Below, piece after piece: positions 44,667 to 55,860 of a stretch of DNA of 64,000 nt. The stretch comes from Fonsecaea monophora. Taxonomy: Eukaryota > Ascomycota > Eurotiomycetes > Chaetothyriales > Herpotrichiellaceae. The position numbers and the translations under genes are program-made. The notes beneath the pieces are model-generated. The model saw only the letters and a program-made list of their open reading frames with translations, was not told the DNA's origin and searched no databases. Position 1 is the first letter of the stretch; each line of letters starts with the position of its first letter. Location of the stretch: the NCBI RefSeq assembly GCF_001642475.1, contig NW_019174039.1:42200-106199 (forward strand). The letters are read 5' to 3'.

Positions 44667-45633
44667 TCAGGAAAAGTAGTTCGCTTCCATATCTGCTAGT
44701 AAACCAGGCTGTCCAGAGCCTTTGGGGTTCCACCCGAGCACCCTCTGCGTCTTTTCGCTTGAAGTTGGGTTATCAGCGCTGAATGCCAAAGCGAGAAACC
44801 CAAGAGTCCCCATGGCCTCCTCAACAGTTTTGCTTTCCACCGGTAGTCCCAGGTTCTTGCCAACGACTCCGGCTATATCCTTCATTGGAACACCCTGCTC
44901 CGCAACGGCATGGTAATAGGCGCCTGGTGTACCCTTTTCAAGCGCAAGGCGGAATAGGACAGCAGCATCCTGGCGATGAACGGCAGGCCAGCGACTCGAT
45001 CCGTCGCCCAGGATGATGACCGAACCGGTCTGTCGCGAGATGTCGATGAAGCGAGGAATGAGCCCGCCATCGTCTTTGCCGTGGACTGTGGGTGGGAGAC
45101 GAACGATCGAGCCGCGGATCCCCTGCTCCTTTGACAATTTCACAACAAGATCCGCCGCGCCCTGTCTCGTCTCGAACGCCGTTCCACGATCAGGTTCGGC
45201 GTCTTCGACAGCCAGTTCGCCTTTCACAGCAACCAGGGTGCCGGAGGCGATGACCAGTGGCTTTCCTGTACCAACCATGGCTTCACCCATGGCCTCGATA
45301 GCGGCTCGGTCAACTGCGGCGGCTTTCGCATAGTCGCTGAAATCGTGGATCTACAACACCTGGTCAGCAAGTGTCGAAAACAGGCTCCTCCACAGGTTAA
45401 AGGGATATACTCACGAATGCAAGGTGAATGACCCCGTCGGCCTGCTTCGCGCCGCTCCTCAGACTCTCTAGGTCCTCAAGGCTGCCCCGGTGAACCTGTG
45501 CCCCAAGTTTGGAGATGGTTTCCGCAGAGGCGTCGCTTCGTGCGAGTCCCAACACTTGATGACCGTGGTCAAGGAGTTCTTGGATGGTTGCGCGACCTAT
45601 GAACCCGGCAGCACCGGTCAAGAACACGAGCAT
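44667..45633 (-). CDS. NAD-dependent epimerase/dehydratase-like (extended SDR)
   Basis: Extended-type Rossmann protein of 300 residues, two exons: 45633-45415 and 45350-44667 (64-base intron, phase 0). The N-terminal cofactor loop is TGAAGFIG, followed by LGLARSD, where the Arg suggests NADP(H). IHLAF closes beta-4, and exon 2 carries the substrate-binding half ([31 protein letters not shown]). The usual YxxxK active-site pair of epimerases is not obvious, so it may be a reductase or a non-catalytic sensor-like relative. A minus-strand TATAAAT lies at 45769-45763, 130 bases upstream. It marks the right end of the accessory region. Confidence 0.8.
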
Positions 45634-45762
45634 GGTTGTCGAGATATGGTAGTAGCGAGTTAGAAAATCCAAGTGGTATAGCAGACAGGTTGCTCAACGA
45701 AGTAGACGGAGAGGATGGTAGGGAAGCTCAAGATGGGACGACACCCTTCGTCCACGCACAGC

Positions 45763-45769
45763 ATTTATA
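45763..45769 (-). promoter_or_regulatory. TATA box of the epimerase-like gene
   Basis: TATAAAT on the minus strand, 130 bases before the ATG. GGACTATCC at 45801-45809 is similar to the core of the cluster element but lacks the CGG ends. Confidence 0.4.
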
Positions 45770-46568
45770 CTACTGTCTCCTACGGCGCCCTACGCTCACT
45801 GGACTATCCCTGAACATGCACAGCTCGGATTTATCTTCTCATCTTTCTCCAGCGAAGTATTTGATGTGATGTGGATCTTTCTAAGTCCGAGAAAACACTC
45901 TGTGCGACGATTACTAGATCATTTGAAGACATGATGGCAGCCGGAGGTAGCGAGGCACGGATCCCTCACACCTAGATTGTGGGGAGCAGTCGCGAGGCGC
46001 TAACCAGGACTCGTATTTCGATTGTGATGGTATCGGTTTGGGATCTCCAAGACCGGGCCTTGGATGCCCCGGGTCCGAATGTAAAAGTCGATTCGATTCT
46101 TGGTCTGTCCCACTTGAAGGTTTTAGGCCTCCTAGGTGCTCTTATTCCCATTACAAAGGAGGCTCGCTGGGACGGACAAGTTTGGGACCGTCCGTACGAA
46201 AAGAGATTTGCCAGGAATACCTAGTACATACCTAGTATGCTGGCAGACGGGGAGCAGTGTCTCTAATGGCAGAAGAAGTTGAAGGTGCGTTGAAGAGAGT
46301 CCAGTGGGTGTGGACAGAAATAGCCAATCAAATCAAGCCGCTTAAATTTCTACCAAGTGAGGCTTGGCGGGTCTACGAGTCTGCATTCCTCTACAACTGC
46401 GAGCACCGGTCACAAATCACATTGTAACCTTTCCATCCACATCTATCTCATTTCAGAGATGTTGCAGTCTTCAATAGCCTTGGACTAACATGTCACCTGA
46501 CGGCTCACTCTTCTGGACGTGGTCGCAGTCGGTGTCACACCATATGACCTGGAGGAAGCGGGTCAAGC
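45770..46568. other. Intergenic, boundary of accessory and conserved blocks
   Basis: About 800 bases with the divergent promoters of the epimerase-like gene and RRN5. No RNA gene or repeat noted; small ORFs show no domain. Confidence 0.5.
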
Positions 46569-48302
46569 ATGGATCTCGACGACAGCCTGGATGAGACTGG
46601 CGACCCTGCGGACGTCAACAATCCCTCGTCAGAAGCTATCCATGGAGATGCTCAGGCACCTGGAGATGCCCACGTAGTGCCACTCGAAACTTCCAAGGAT
46701 GCGCCTGCTCCGCTCGCGTTCCACCATCGAAAATGGGAACGACTTCGCAAACACTACCGGGACCAGTATCTCGACGTATTCAAGGAGACATTTGGCACTG
46801 AGGACAAAAGCGATGTCGCTGGGGATCTACTGCCAACTCAGCTTGGGGCGGTCCTTTGGCAACCTGACGAGAAAGCTAGGTTGTACGACGCCCTGGATCG
46901 GAAAGGCCGGCATGATTTGAGGGCTCTCTCGACGTTGGTGGCAACAAAGTCTGAGGTTGAGATCAAAGCATACTTGGACAACCTGCGGGGCCAGGAGACT
47001 GACCGCCAGCGGTTTGAGGCGCAACCAAAAAACATCTCCCACGCCGACATCCCCGCTGCTATTGAGATCGGCCGTCGATGTGAGGCTGTCCTTGATACGG
47101 CCGCGGCTGCTTTGTCAGCGTTTCAAGAACAGTACGATGCTACGGTTGGCCAAAACCGCAATGACTTGTGGTTCATTGATCACGAGCTGGCGGCAGAGCT
47201 GGATCGGAAAAGCGACGAATTTACAACATCTGACAACACTAGCAGCCAAGAGTCTGATGAAACACCTGCGCCAATTTCCGAGAGAGCAATCCGAGCTTTT
47301 CGTCTCTCGACGTTTCTCGAACTGAGCGAATGTTTCTTCATGAACAAAGATGCTGATAGCCCAGACTCATGGCAAAATATAGCCGAAGAGGATCAACGGC
47401 CAGCTCTGACCCTGGACTGTGTAACTCTATTTTACGATTTGACTGTGAATCTCACATGTCGGTTGATACAATCGGCTCTTTTCACTGCCAAGTCTCGCAT
47501 TCGTGCTGCCGCGTCGAAAGACTACCGACCTGGGGAACTCGTGAGATCTGAAGACGTGCATGCAGCTCTGGATGTGTTGGGCGTCACAAAGGACTCCGAC
47601 ACTTTCTGGATTGGGTTGGCAAGGAGAAACGGTCTAAGAGTCGTGGACGACGCCCATCGAAGAGGAGTGGATGCAAAGACCGCCATGTCGTACGAGAAAG
47701 TGGAGGGAATGTTGTCATCTCGCTCCAGGAATAGGTCAGACTCAAGAACGTCGACCATTTCAAAGAGAAGCGATTCAACATTGGATGAAATCTCAGATGC
47801 GGAAGATCCTGTGAGCGACAATCTTGACGACTCTGGCTCCGATGAGGATGAACACTCTTCTGCAGAGAATAGCGACTCTGATGCAGCAAGTGAAGGTGCG
47901 GAAGTAGATAACCTTAATGGACAGGACTATGGTTCATCGTCCGAGGAGCATCCAACCTCGCGGATGCCGAGGGAGAAACGAATCCAGCTTCTCGAACAAG
48001 AGCAAGACGACTACCTGGAAAAAATGGACCGAGAAGCCCGGAGGCGGGAAGAATCACGGTTGGTGTCCCTGATAAGTCCCCAGGAAGCTCAAGAGGAGAA
48101 AGACATAAAGGATGAATCATCCGTAGAGTTGGGAAGTCGACCTCGCGTGCTGAGAAAGGCTATTGAAGACTGTCTAGGATGGTCTGTGGAATACGAGGCG
48201 GAATGGGAGCGACATAAGAGAACACTGCCTTTGGAGAGCGCATCGGTTGCTGAGCCCGCACCGAAGAGGAGGAGACTAGAGCCTGAGAGCGACCAAGGCT
48301 GA
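46569..48302 (+). CDS. RRN5: RNA polymerase I upstream activation factor subunit Rrn5-like
   Basis: Nuclear protein of 577 residues, single exon, resembling fungal Rrn5, a SANT-domain component of the upstream activation factor that recruits RNA polymerase I to rDNA promoters. The diagnostic part is residues 52-140: HHRKWERLRKHYRDQYLDVF, then LGAVLWQPDEKARLYDALDR and GRHDLRALSTLVATKSEVEI, a SANT/Myb-like helix set. The middle region is alpha-helical. The C-terminal third has long acidic Ser/Asp/Glu stretches (around residues 400-455) and ends in a bipartite basic patch (PKRRRLE), a likely nuclear localisation signal. Outside the SANT part the protein family is poorly conserved. Confidence 0.75.
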   Translation: MDLDDSLDETGDPADVNNPSSEAIHGDAQAPGDAHVVPLETSKDAPAPLAFHHRKWERLRKHYRDQYLDVFKETFGTEDKSDVAGDLLPTQLGAVLWQPDEKARLYDALDRKGRHDLRALSTLVATKSEVEIKAYLDNLRGQETDRQRFEAQPKNISHADIPAAIEIGRRCEAVLDTAAAALSAFQEQYDATVGQNRNDLWFIDHELAAELDRKSDEFTTSDNTSSQESDETPAPISERAIRAFRLSTFLELSECFFMNKDADSPDSWQNIAEEDQRPALTLDCVTLFYDLTVNLTCRLIQSALFTAKSRIRAAASKDYRPGELVRSEDVHAALDVLGVTKDSDTFWIGLARRNGLRVVDDAHRRGVDAKTAMSYEKVEGMLSSRSRNRSDSRTSTISKRSDSTLDEISDAEDPVSDNLDDSGSDEDEHSSAENSDSDAASEGAEVDNLNGQDYGSSSEEHPTSRMPREKRIQLLEQEQDDYLEKMDREARRREESRLVSLISPQEAQEEKDIKDESSVELGSRPRVLRKAIEDCLGWSVEYEAEWERHKRTLPLESASVAEPAPKRRRLEPESDQG

Positions 48303-48891
48303 CACGAGGCTTCATACCTCGTACATATGTACATCTTTGTTGCGGAAGGGGTTGGAGTCAAACCCCTGTTGTACCTTGGCCCCTGTAATAATAGTGGACA
48401 CCAGATGATCTCAATGGCTAAAGGTTGGTGGAAAGCCACCAAAGCTTAGTTTTAGGGGCGGATCGTCAAACTTCCAACACGGGAAATTCACCGCTCGGCG
48501 TGTAAACAACATGGAGCTCCCCATTGAACACCCAATTGACTGACACCACTCTGATTCACGACATTTATGGCAAGACACCTGATGCACTCTATACAGACAA
48601 ACGAGGAGTTACAAGAGGAAACAATGTCTTCATTGTCTTAAACAACGACGCCATTTTTTCGGCCTAAGTACGCGACTGACGCGTGGGTCAGTGACGCGAC
48701 GTGGACGGAGTATCGGAGGTCCAAACGGCAGCTTCAACTTCTGGACTACATATTTCACTACCAGTACTTGGCGAGCGTCCTCTGAATCATCCTTTGTCTT
48801 CTGTCACCTCTTCGTTTGAAGACTTGACGCGTGCAATCCCAGTCTGTGAGACAATCCAACAATCCAACAGCGCGACATCACGTTCAACAAG
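48303..48891 (+). promoter_or_regulatory. Sirtuin promoter with clustered MCB-type sites
   Basis: Two full MluI cell-cycle boxes ACGCGT (48679-48684 and 48827-48832) and two ACGCGA near-copies (48670-48675 and 48694-48699), all within 230 bases of the sirtuin ATG. MCB sites are bound by MBF and drive G1/S transcription in ascomycetes. An imperfect hairpin with GGGGTT/AACCCC arms lies near 48340-48360 in the RRN5 3' region. Confidence 0.5.
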
Positions 48892-50889
48892 ATGGGACTT
48901 CGAGAAGTGACGCGCGAGGACGACCGAGCCCTGCAAGAGATTGCAGACTGTCTGGCTGGTTCGCACAAGATCTTGCTTGTGACGGGCGCAGGCATCAGTA
49001 CCAGCTGCGGCATTCCCGTGCGTATCGACGATGCTTTTGTTTAGAGTGGTATTAACGGTGCAAAGGACTTTCGATCCAAAGATGGACTCTACAACATGAT
49101 CCCCGGGCAGACCATGCTCCTGACACCACCATCATCCGAGCCGTCCACTCCCACCCACACCCGATTTAGAGACCTCATGGCTGAGGATGGTTCTTCATCT
49201 CAATCGAAAAGCAGAAGAGTATCGTCGAGTCCGTCGTCGAGGCTCAAGGGTCAGGATTTGTTTGATTCCCGGGTGTTCCAGCATGCTGAATCCACCACAA
49301 TGTTCTACCACTTTATCGCTTCTCTCCGACAAAAGATCCGCGACGAGGTACGGTCCACGAGCTCCGTCCACAAATTCGTCAGGGTACTACGCGACGGTGG
49401 CCGGTTGATGAGGTGCTACACCCAGAACATCGATGGTCTCGAGCTAAGAGAAGGGCTTGTGACAGACCTAGCACGCGGGAAAGGAAACAAACGCAGGTTC
49501 ATGAAGAAGCACTACGGGGCTCCGCGTCCTACGTTAACAGCCGGCACCGACTTTGATGGAGGGTGCGAAGTCGTGCAACTGCATGGTGACTTGGAAAAGC
49601 TACGGTGCACCATGTGTTCAACCCAGTATGCCTGGACCGACGAGCAGACCGAGATCTATATGGAAGGAGCCGCGGCGGACTGCCCAAAATGCAGAGACAA
49701 GAGTGACGAAAGACAAGCGAGCGGAAAAAGAGGTCTTGCGGTGGGCGCTCTTCGACCGAACATCGTTCTCTATGGAGAAGACCATCCTTCCAACACTTTG
49801 CTCACACCCCTGATCCCTTTCGACGCCAGCTGCCAACCCGACGTGTTGATCATTATGGGAACATCGCTGAAAGTGTTCGGGCTCCAGAAGATTGTGCGGG
49901 AATTTGCAAAAGCTGTCCATTCACACAAGAATAACAAAGGAAGGGTAATCTTTGTCAATCGCACCCGGCCAGCAGAGAGTGTGTGGGACGGCATTATCGA
50001 CGACTTTATCGCAATGGACTGCGACGATTGGGTGGACGATTTGAAGAGACGCCGACATGATCTATGGCTCCGGCAAGGCGAGATCGATTTGGCAGTGACG
50101 AAGTCGCAGCAACCCAAAAGAAAACGAAAGTCCGTGGAAGAATGTGATGGGAAGGAGAATAGACCTCAGAAGAAGACGAAGATATCTGTGGACATTCCTC
50201 GTCCTGCAAAAGCCAGACAAGTCTCTTCCAGCACCCCTTGGAAGAACACGCCTGCTCCAAAGAAAGCTACCATACCTTCCGAGTACCCAGGGCGAGGAAT
50301 ACTTTCACCTCTGGCACAGGCGAATAGAGCCCGAGTTTCACCTTTCACGAGTCCGCATCGGACAGGGACAGAAGATGAGGCCGGCGTTGTAAGTCCGAGC
50401 AAGCGAGGATCGCCTACCCGCCCACCATTTTCTCCTTTGACGCCTGGCCCTCCTACCACTGCTGAAAGGGCTAACGACCAGACACCCGTCCGAGGTTTTC
50501 AGCGAAGAACACCAAAGCGGCCTGCTTTCTCGCCTTTCACACCAGGGGTTCGCTCCGGGAGCAAACTGAAGAGGGAGATATCTATAAATAACTATCTGGA
50601 CAACCCACCTTTACCCAACAGTCCTGCAGACAGGGATATGCAGGGAGCGCAGCCTTCAGATGAGGCAGACACAATAATTGTGATACCAAACAAGGCGGGT
50701 GCACCTGTGACCGAATCGAACGAGTCCAATTTTATGGCACAGATCTGGCAGCGAGTGAGAGATGGACGGTTCTTCTCTTATGGGCGGGATTCAGACTCCA
50801 TTCGAGAACCGGCCGAAGACGACATTGCCGAGGTCGAGACACCATCGAAAGGTCCAAGAGGTCGGAAAATCGACGTTTTTGCCGACTGA
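48892..50889 (+). CDS. HST4: NAD-dependent histone deacetylase, HST3/HST4-type sirtuin
   Basis: Nuclear sirtuin of 649 residues; in yeasts HST3/HST4 remove acetyl from histone H3 Lys56. Two exons, 48892-49017 and 49066-50889; the 48-base intron splits the NAD-binding motif between CGIP and DFRSKDGLY. The N-terminal domain shows VTGAGIS (residues 30-36), TQNIDGLE, the catalytic His in VQLHGDL, a zinc module CTMC..CPKC, and IMGTSLKV. A large insertion rich in Ser precedes the TQNID motif, as in HST3/HST4. The C-terminal 250 residues are disordered and basic, with KRKRK and several SP/TP sites that could be CDK targets. The acceptor AG was chosen because it restores the invariant sirtuin GIPDFR. 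Confidence 0.88.
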
Positions 50890-51033
50890 TTCGGTGCGGC
50901 GGGCGAAATGATGGGTATAGACTCGTTATCAAGCCCAAGCGATGGATAGACACCCTTGTTGATTTGGCACGAGGCTATGAATATACGACTGGAGCAGCGC
51001 ATTCAGGTAGAATAATGAATGGGAAGGGGCTCC

Positions 51034-51294
51034 TCAGCGGGAGTCATTGCTTGCTTTAGGAGTCTTGGAGTTGTACGACCCAGACAGCATTTGGGTCTCG
51101 CTTACTTGTCCTTGAAAGAAGAGCGGTCCCGCGGGTGCCCAGAGTGCCAGACCAAGAAGAATGCCATCGCTAAAGACTTGACTGGGTGACTTGGATGACA
51201 CCGGAGTTGCTTTTCTCTCTCTTTCGCTCGCCATTTGGCTTTTGCGCCAGAAGCATCTCGCCCGAGTGTTTCCGGCCGAGGCAAAACTCCTCAT
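51034..51294 (-). CDS. Small hypothetical membrane protein
   Basis: Minus-strand ORF of 86 residues with an Arg/Ser-rich N-terminus (MRSFASAGNTRARCFWRKSQ) that resembles a mitochondrial presequence, and one hydrophobic segment (GILLGLALWAPAGPLFF). A GTAAGC donor lies inside the frame, so the real C-terminus may be spliced differently. An internal Met at 51234 is an alternative start. I do not recognise the family, and the ORF may be spurious. Confidence 0.25.
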   Translation of the reverse strand: MRSFASAGNTRARCFWRKSQMASERERKATPVSSKSPSQVFSDGILLGLALWAPAGPLFFQGQVSETQMLSGSYNSKTPKASNDSR

Positions 51295-52131
51295 CCCCCA
51301 AAAATCTGTACCACTGACTGCGCTGACTTGCTACTACTGCGAACCAAGACAACCATCGCTTGAAGATTTCTGACCAATTCTTGACGGGCACATGACAAAT
51401 GGACCGCGGTATTAGCGACCGCCACGGCCTCTAGGCTGACCCATCTGCCCGGACGCGGGCGTTGGTTGTTCTCGACTTTCTCCAGAAGTTTTGCCAACCA
51501 GTGGCGCCGCCAGTATATCATTCCGAGACTTCCCACACCCCTCCTCTCTCCCTCTCCCTCCCTCAAACCTCTCTCGATGCTGCCTCCGTGAACGAAACCC
51601 ACCCAGGATACCCCCGGTGCTTTTTTTTATTTTCTAACTATCTACAGGACGTCGGCCTGCCAATCCGACAAGAAAAACCAGTGTACGGAGTCTATTGTAT
51701 CTATTGCCGTGTCTTAAAAGAAGAAAAGAGAAACAAGAGAAAAGGCCGACCATATTTTTTGCGCCCCGTCTCGGACTCTTGGATTTGCAGACTTCGGTTG
51801 GTCTACGAAGGATTGCACCAACAACAAAACAAAAAGGAAGAGAAAAAGTTCGGCGGCCTCGGACAATCAGCCTTTTGCAGAGGTTGTGAGGAGGAGGACT
51901 GTTACATCTACTTAATCGCTTGGGATACTTAGTGCTGTCCCAGGCACTGTCTGGTGGCCCTTGTTTCGCTGCAGGAAAGCCAAGAGAGGGAACGTCGCAA
52001 AGACAGGAGACCATTTTCACAGGAGTAAAAACGCACACAGGAAAGAAGAGCACAGACTGCTCACGAGAACATAAAAGCTCATTACTGCCTCCTCCAGTCG
52101 CCAAACTCGCTTCACCAAGGTCCCACGAAAT
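51295..52131. other. Upstream region of RIB3
   Basis: About 840 bases with pyrimidine-rich tracts (CTCTCCCTCTCCCTCCCTC near 51547-51565), common in fungal promoters of housekeeping genes. ACATAAAAGC at 52069-52078 is a possible TATA-like site. Overlapping ORFs on both strands have no domain. Confidence 0.45.
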
Positions 52132-52854
52132 ATGCAGCCCCCCAGCAATTTGCCCAAGGGCTTCGACTCCATCGAGTCTACCATCGAGGCGTTCCGCAAC
52201 GGCGAGTTCATTGTGGTACTTGACTCCCAGGATCGCGAGAATGAAGGTGATCTGATCATCGCCGCCGAGGATCTCACTACCGAAAAGATGGCCTTCATGG
52301 TCCGCTACACTAGCGGTCTGATCTGTGCTCCCATCACCTCTCAACTCGCTGTTGAGCTGGCACTCCCGCAGATGGTGGTGGACAACGAAGACCCCAACCG
52401 TACGGCCTATACTATTTCGATTGACTCGAATGACGAGAGTGTCACCACCGGCATTTCAGCCCATGATCGTGCCTTGACCTGCCGCACCCTCGCCAGCAAG
52501 AAAGCCACCGTCGACAGCTTCCGCCGACCCGGCCATGTCTTCCCGCTTCGCGCCAGGGACGGAGGTGTCCTGGAGAGAACGGGCCACACCGAAGCAGCGG
52601 TCGAGTTCTGTCGCCTAGCGGGCAAGCCCTTAGTCGGGGTCATCTGCGAAATGGTCCATGACGGAGAGCCTATCTCGGGACAAGCCGCCATGCGCGAGCC
52701 CGGTATGATGAGACGCGATGCGTGTCTAGAGTTCGGTCGCAAGTGGGGATTGAAGGTTTGTACGATCGAAGACCTGGTCGACTATGTGCAGAAGGAGAAG
52801 ACGGTCAGGAATGGCAATGGGCATGTGACCAACGGGGTTAATGGCCATCATTGA
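52132..52854 (+). CDS. RIB3: 3,4-dihydroxy-2-butanone 4-phosphate synthase
   Basis: Riboflavin biosynthesis enzyme of 240 residues, single exon; it converts ribulose 5-phosphate to 3,4-dihydroxy-2-butanone 4-phosphate plus formate with Mg2+. The acidic active-site loop DRENEGD is at 34-40. It is followed by LIIAAEDLTTEKMAFMVRYT, then GISAHDRALTCRTLA, the phosphate-binding FRRPGHVFPLRARDGGVLER, TGHTEAAVEFCRLAG and the C-terminal glutamate GEPISGQ. This is the monofunctional fungal form without the cyclohydrolase II domain of bacterial RibBA. The C-terminus carries a short Asn/Gly/His tail (NGNGHVTNGVNGHH). Confidence 0.95.
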   Translation: MQPPSNLPKGFDSIESTIEAFRNGEFIVVLDSQDRENEGDLIIAAEDLTTEKMAFMVRYTSGLICAPITSQLAVELALPQMVVDNEDPNRTAYTISIDSNDESVTTGISAHDRALTCRTLASKKATVDSFRRPGHVFPLRARDGGVLERTGHTEAAVEFCRLAGKPLVGVICEMVHDGEPISGQAAMREPGMMRRDACLEFGRKWGLKVCTIEDLVDYVQKEKTVRNGNGHVTNGVNGHH

Positions 52855-54381
52855 TGAAGACTTTTGAACACGAGAATCACGAGCGTATTGCTAGACATGG
52901 ATTGAAGATAAGATCGCGCACAATGAATGATTGCAATCTACTGAACTTATGGAACCGACAACCTCATCGTAGAGCGCAGTTTCATCCCAGTCACGCAGTA
53001 AATCCAACACAAAATGAGGCCAGGCTGTGGATGACGTCAAGCCGCTTGACCTGCTTGTTACACGCTTTTCCTCCCATGCATTTTCTGTGTCTCGGTCTCT
53101 CGGCCTCTTCTCACCTCAGCACTTAATAGCATCGTCGCATCCACCACGGGCTAATACAACACGAGTACCATTGCAACTCACGCTGGTGACGCTTCCCCAT
53201 GTTTTGCTCCTCGTCCGATCCTACTACCACTTGGAATGGGATCTCGCCCAACAAAACTATACAGATGACTGTCACAACCCGCAGGGTATTCACCTTGTGA
53301 AGTGACTCGAGACTGGACTGTCCAAGAATCAATCTCGCTCGATCCTTCCATAACAGGGCTGGAACCACTCTGACTACGAGGACTCGTACATGTCCATCCC
53401 CGGGCGGCAAGGCGCAGGCTTGGGGGGTAATTGTGTCGGATTTTACCAATTTTGGTGGTTGCCTCCCCAAGGATCAACCTCGTCTTCAAAAATCCACGTC
53501 GCCCCCCTAATGCAGGCAAAAAAACAATCAGTTAGATTTGGACCCTGGCTAACCTTCCAAGATAGCAAAGAGGCCACCACAGGCTTCTCTTCAGTCAAGT
53601 TCAACAATATCCTCGTACCTCTTCAGGCGCTCGTCTCTCCTCTGGGCCAACCCCATCTTCGACGGACGCCTCGACAAGGCCGACGGTGTCGCTTTCAGCA
53701 GCCACTATCACCAAATCGCATCGCCCCCAGTCTCAGCCTCACGCTAAGCCGGACATGTTGCATGCGCCCGAATAAGATAGTCGAGCCTGGGATTTGCTAA
53801 GGATTTGGATCCTAAGGCCCCCTCCGCTCTCCGAACATGGTTCTTCTCTCTCCTTCATTCCTATTACTTGCACCTTGCTTTTGCCTTTCTGGTTTGCTGT
53901 TTTCGTGAGTTCCGCTGGAGCTCGGCTGAGTCTCACGTGGAAGAGTCGGACACATCTTTGGAGGCTTGTCTTGCCGTGGTATCTATTTCTCGCGACCAAA
54001 TAAGGAGCCTCGTGTTCGGCCGCTGTCTCTCACTCTCCTCCTCCCCTCCCTTTGGCTCTTTTCTCCTTTGACTGCCTACCGATAACATATGTACGTACAT
54101 AGGAGTTAGGAGTACATGCCCTTGTCTCCTACAGCATTTCTTCGCTTCTACTTTTGCTACATTGTCTCGGCTATTTGTCTTTCAACTGAGTGCAACTAGT
54201 GCACCACACAGCATCATCCCAGCACCGACTCTAGAGCTCAGCTTTCAATCCGCATTGCAACAGGCGTTTCTCTCAGTTCGCTTGGTACAGACTTACACCA
54301 TCAAGTTCTAAATCGCAAAAGCTTGTTTCGAAAAATTCAGCAGAAGGAATTGTTTGCTCATTGCATTGAGCAACAGACTCA
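52855..54381. other. Long intergenic region, no gene called
   Basis: 1.5 kb, pyrimidine-rich, with the RIB3 3' UTR on the left and the promoter plus leader of the membrane-protein gene on the right. ORFs of about 90-136 codons on both strands show no domain. A short palindrome-like ACATATGTACGTACAT lies near 54086. Confidence 0.5.
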
Positions 54382-55134
54382 ATGGCGCCCACCATTTCAA
54401 ATCTCTTCCCTCGACAAGGCTTTGGTGGCAATGGTGGCCCAGGCGATTTCGGCGACAGAGGCCCAGGTAAAGGGAGCGGAATCCCGATAGCGGCAATTAT
54501 TGGAATAGTGATTACGGTTATCATCGTTGGGCTCATTGTTGGCTTCTTCATCTTCAGACACCTTCGACTCCGTCGCAACAGAGCCGCAAATGGGTCGATC
54601 AACCTCCGATCTGCAACATCCAACAACCCCACAACTGGCACGCCAGCAACCGACCCCTTGAAATACGGCGCCAGTAGTGGTGGGGGTTATACCGCCACGG
54701 CCGACCAAAACCAGTCCCTGCTGGGCAACGCAGAAGCACCTGCCATCGTGATGTGGGATCCCAACGCCTCTGACCACGGCGACATCGGCTCCACGCAGGA
54801 CGGATTCGGGTACGATAACAACCTGAACCTGCAACGACCGGCCAGCGTCGCCAGTTTCTCCGCCCCGCCTCCGCGGTACGAGGAAGCCACCAACAGTACC
54901 GGAGGACTTCCCGCGCAAGCGCAAGGCGAGGCCGCGAGCTACTACAACCCTGCGGTATCGATGGTCCAGGAACGCGGGGCCAGTCTCACCAGCCAAGGCG
55001 AGGCCCAGGGGTCAAGAACACGCGCCTTGAGCGTCGACCAGCGTAGCGTCAACGGGGATCGGAGCCGGAGCATCTCGCGCTTCAGAGAAGAGGGCATGGT
55101 CGACGTCAGCGTCAACGTCGAGACGAAAAGCTGA
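54382..55134 (+). CDS. Single-pass membrane protein with PPxY motif, unknown function
   Basis: Protein of 250 residues, single exon. A short Gly-rich extracellular or lumenal N-terminus (NGGPGDFGDRGPGKGSG) is followed by one strongly hydrophobic helix (about residues 34-59), a basic stop-transfer sequence (RHLRLRRNR) and a long disordered cytosolic tail. PPRY at 163-166, followed by EE, is a PPxY motif, the ligand of WW-domain ubiquitin ligases of the Rsp5 type. SRSISRF-like Ser/Arg sites near the end could be phosphorylated. Short N-terminus, one helix and a disordered tail with PPxY recall fungal arrestin-independent Rsp5 adaptors, but I do not recognise the family. Confidence 0.6.
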   Translation: MAPTISNLFPRQGFGGNGGPGDFGDRGPGKGSGIPIAAIIGIVITVIIVGLIVGFFIFRHLRLRRNRAANGSINLRSATSNNPTTGTPATDPLKYGASSGGGYTATADQNQSLLGNAEAPAIVMWDPNASDHGDIGSTQDGFGYDNNLNLQRPASVASFSAPPPRYEEATNSTGGLPAQAQGEAASYYNPAVSMVQERGASLTSQGEAQGSRTRALSVDQRSVNGDRSRSISRFREEGMVDVSVNVETKS

Positions 55135-55860
55135 CGGGCCGTGCAGTTTGGCCGATGAATTCTTGTTTGGATGTTTTGGTTAGCCATTGACTTTTCGTCT
55201 ACACACAGCCTGTTCAAATGTTCAATTTTCACTGTTTCAAGACGGCGGTCAAGTGCGGCGGGCATGACGGATGATGATGCCTCACTCACACCGTTAACGC
55301 CTGTATGTATGTATGTACTTACCTTACTGCCTTATTGGCACGGAGTTCCGGGGAAAACATCACCGAATATGATACCTTGATATCTTGATATACGCATGGT
55401 ATGGTATGGTATGCTACGCCATGAATGGATCTACTCATGTATGGGCATGGAATACTTTGAATGCTCTGAATATGGTACAAAACTTCTTTTTATTTGCCAA
55501 CACCTTTATGATTCCGTGCTCTATAAGGCGCTAATAAAAAAGCTGGTTGATATATTTTGGGGGTATCCTTTTTTCGGTTGTCCTCAATTTTCCCTGCTTC
55601 AAAAGGCCCAGGTCCGCACACCCGGTCCCTATCCAGCTCGAAACGCCTGCCTGATAGCGCCGTGACTTTTGGGTGCAAGAGAAACTGTGTTGGGTTGAGA
55701 GCATAAGATCTGGTGGTCAGCCAGCACTGGGAGTGGCGACGAGCTCAAAAGGTGCACGTTGCATGGAAAGAAGGGCAGAAACCCCAACATCAGCATGCAC
55801 AGATTATCATGGTGCTGTCATCGCAGAACGCCACCAAGATGATAACGCCACAGTCCCTGC
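55135..55860. other. Convergent 3' intergenic with pentanucleotide repeat
   Basis: About 730 bases between convergent stops. It contains a short ATGGT tandem (55396-55410) and a TGTATGTATGTA run (55302-55314). No gene is seen. Confidence 0.6.

Noticed and set aside
48340..48362. Hairpin with GGGGTT/AACCCC arms as a tRNA T arm
   Set aside because: Loop does not fit TTCRANY and no anticodon or D arm is found.
51634..52344. 236-codon minus-strand ORF overlapping RIB3
   Set aside because: Overlaps the RIB3 N-terminus and its leader; no family resemblance.
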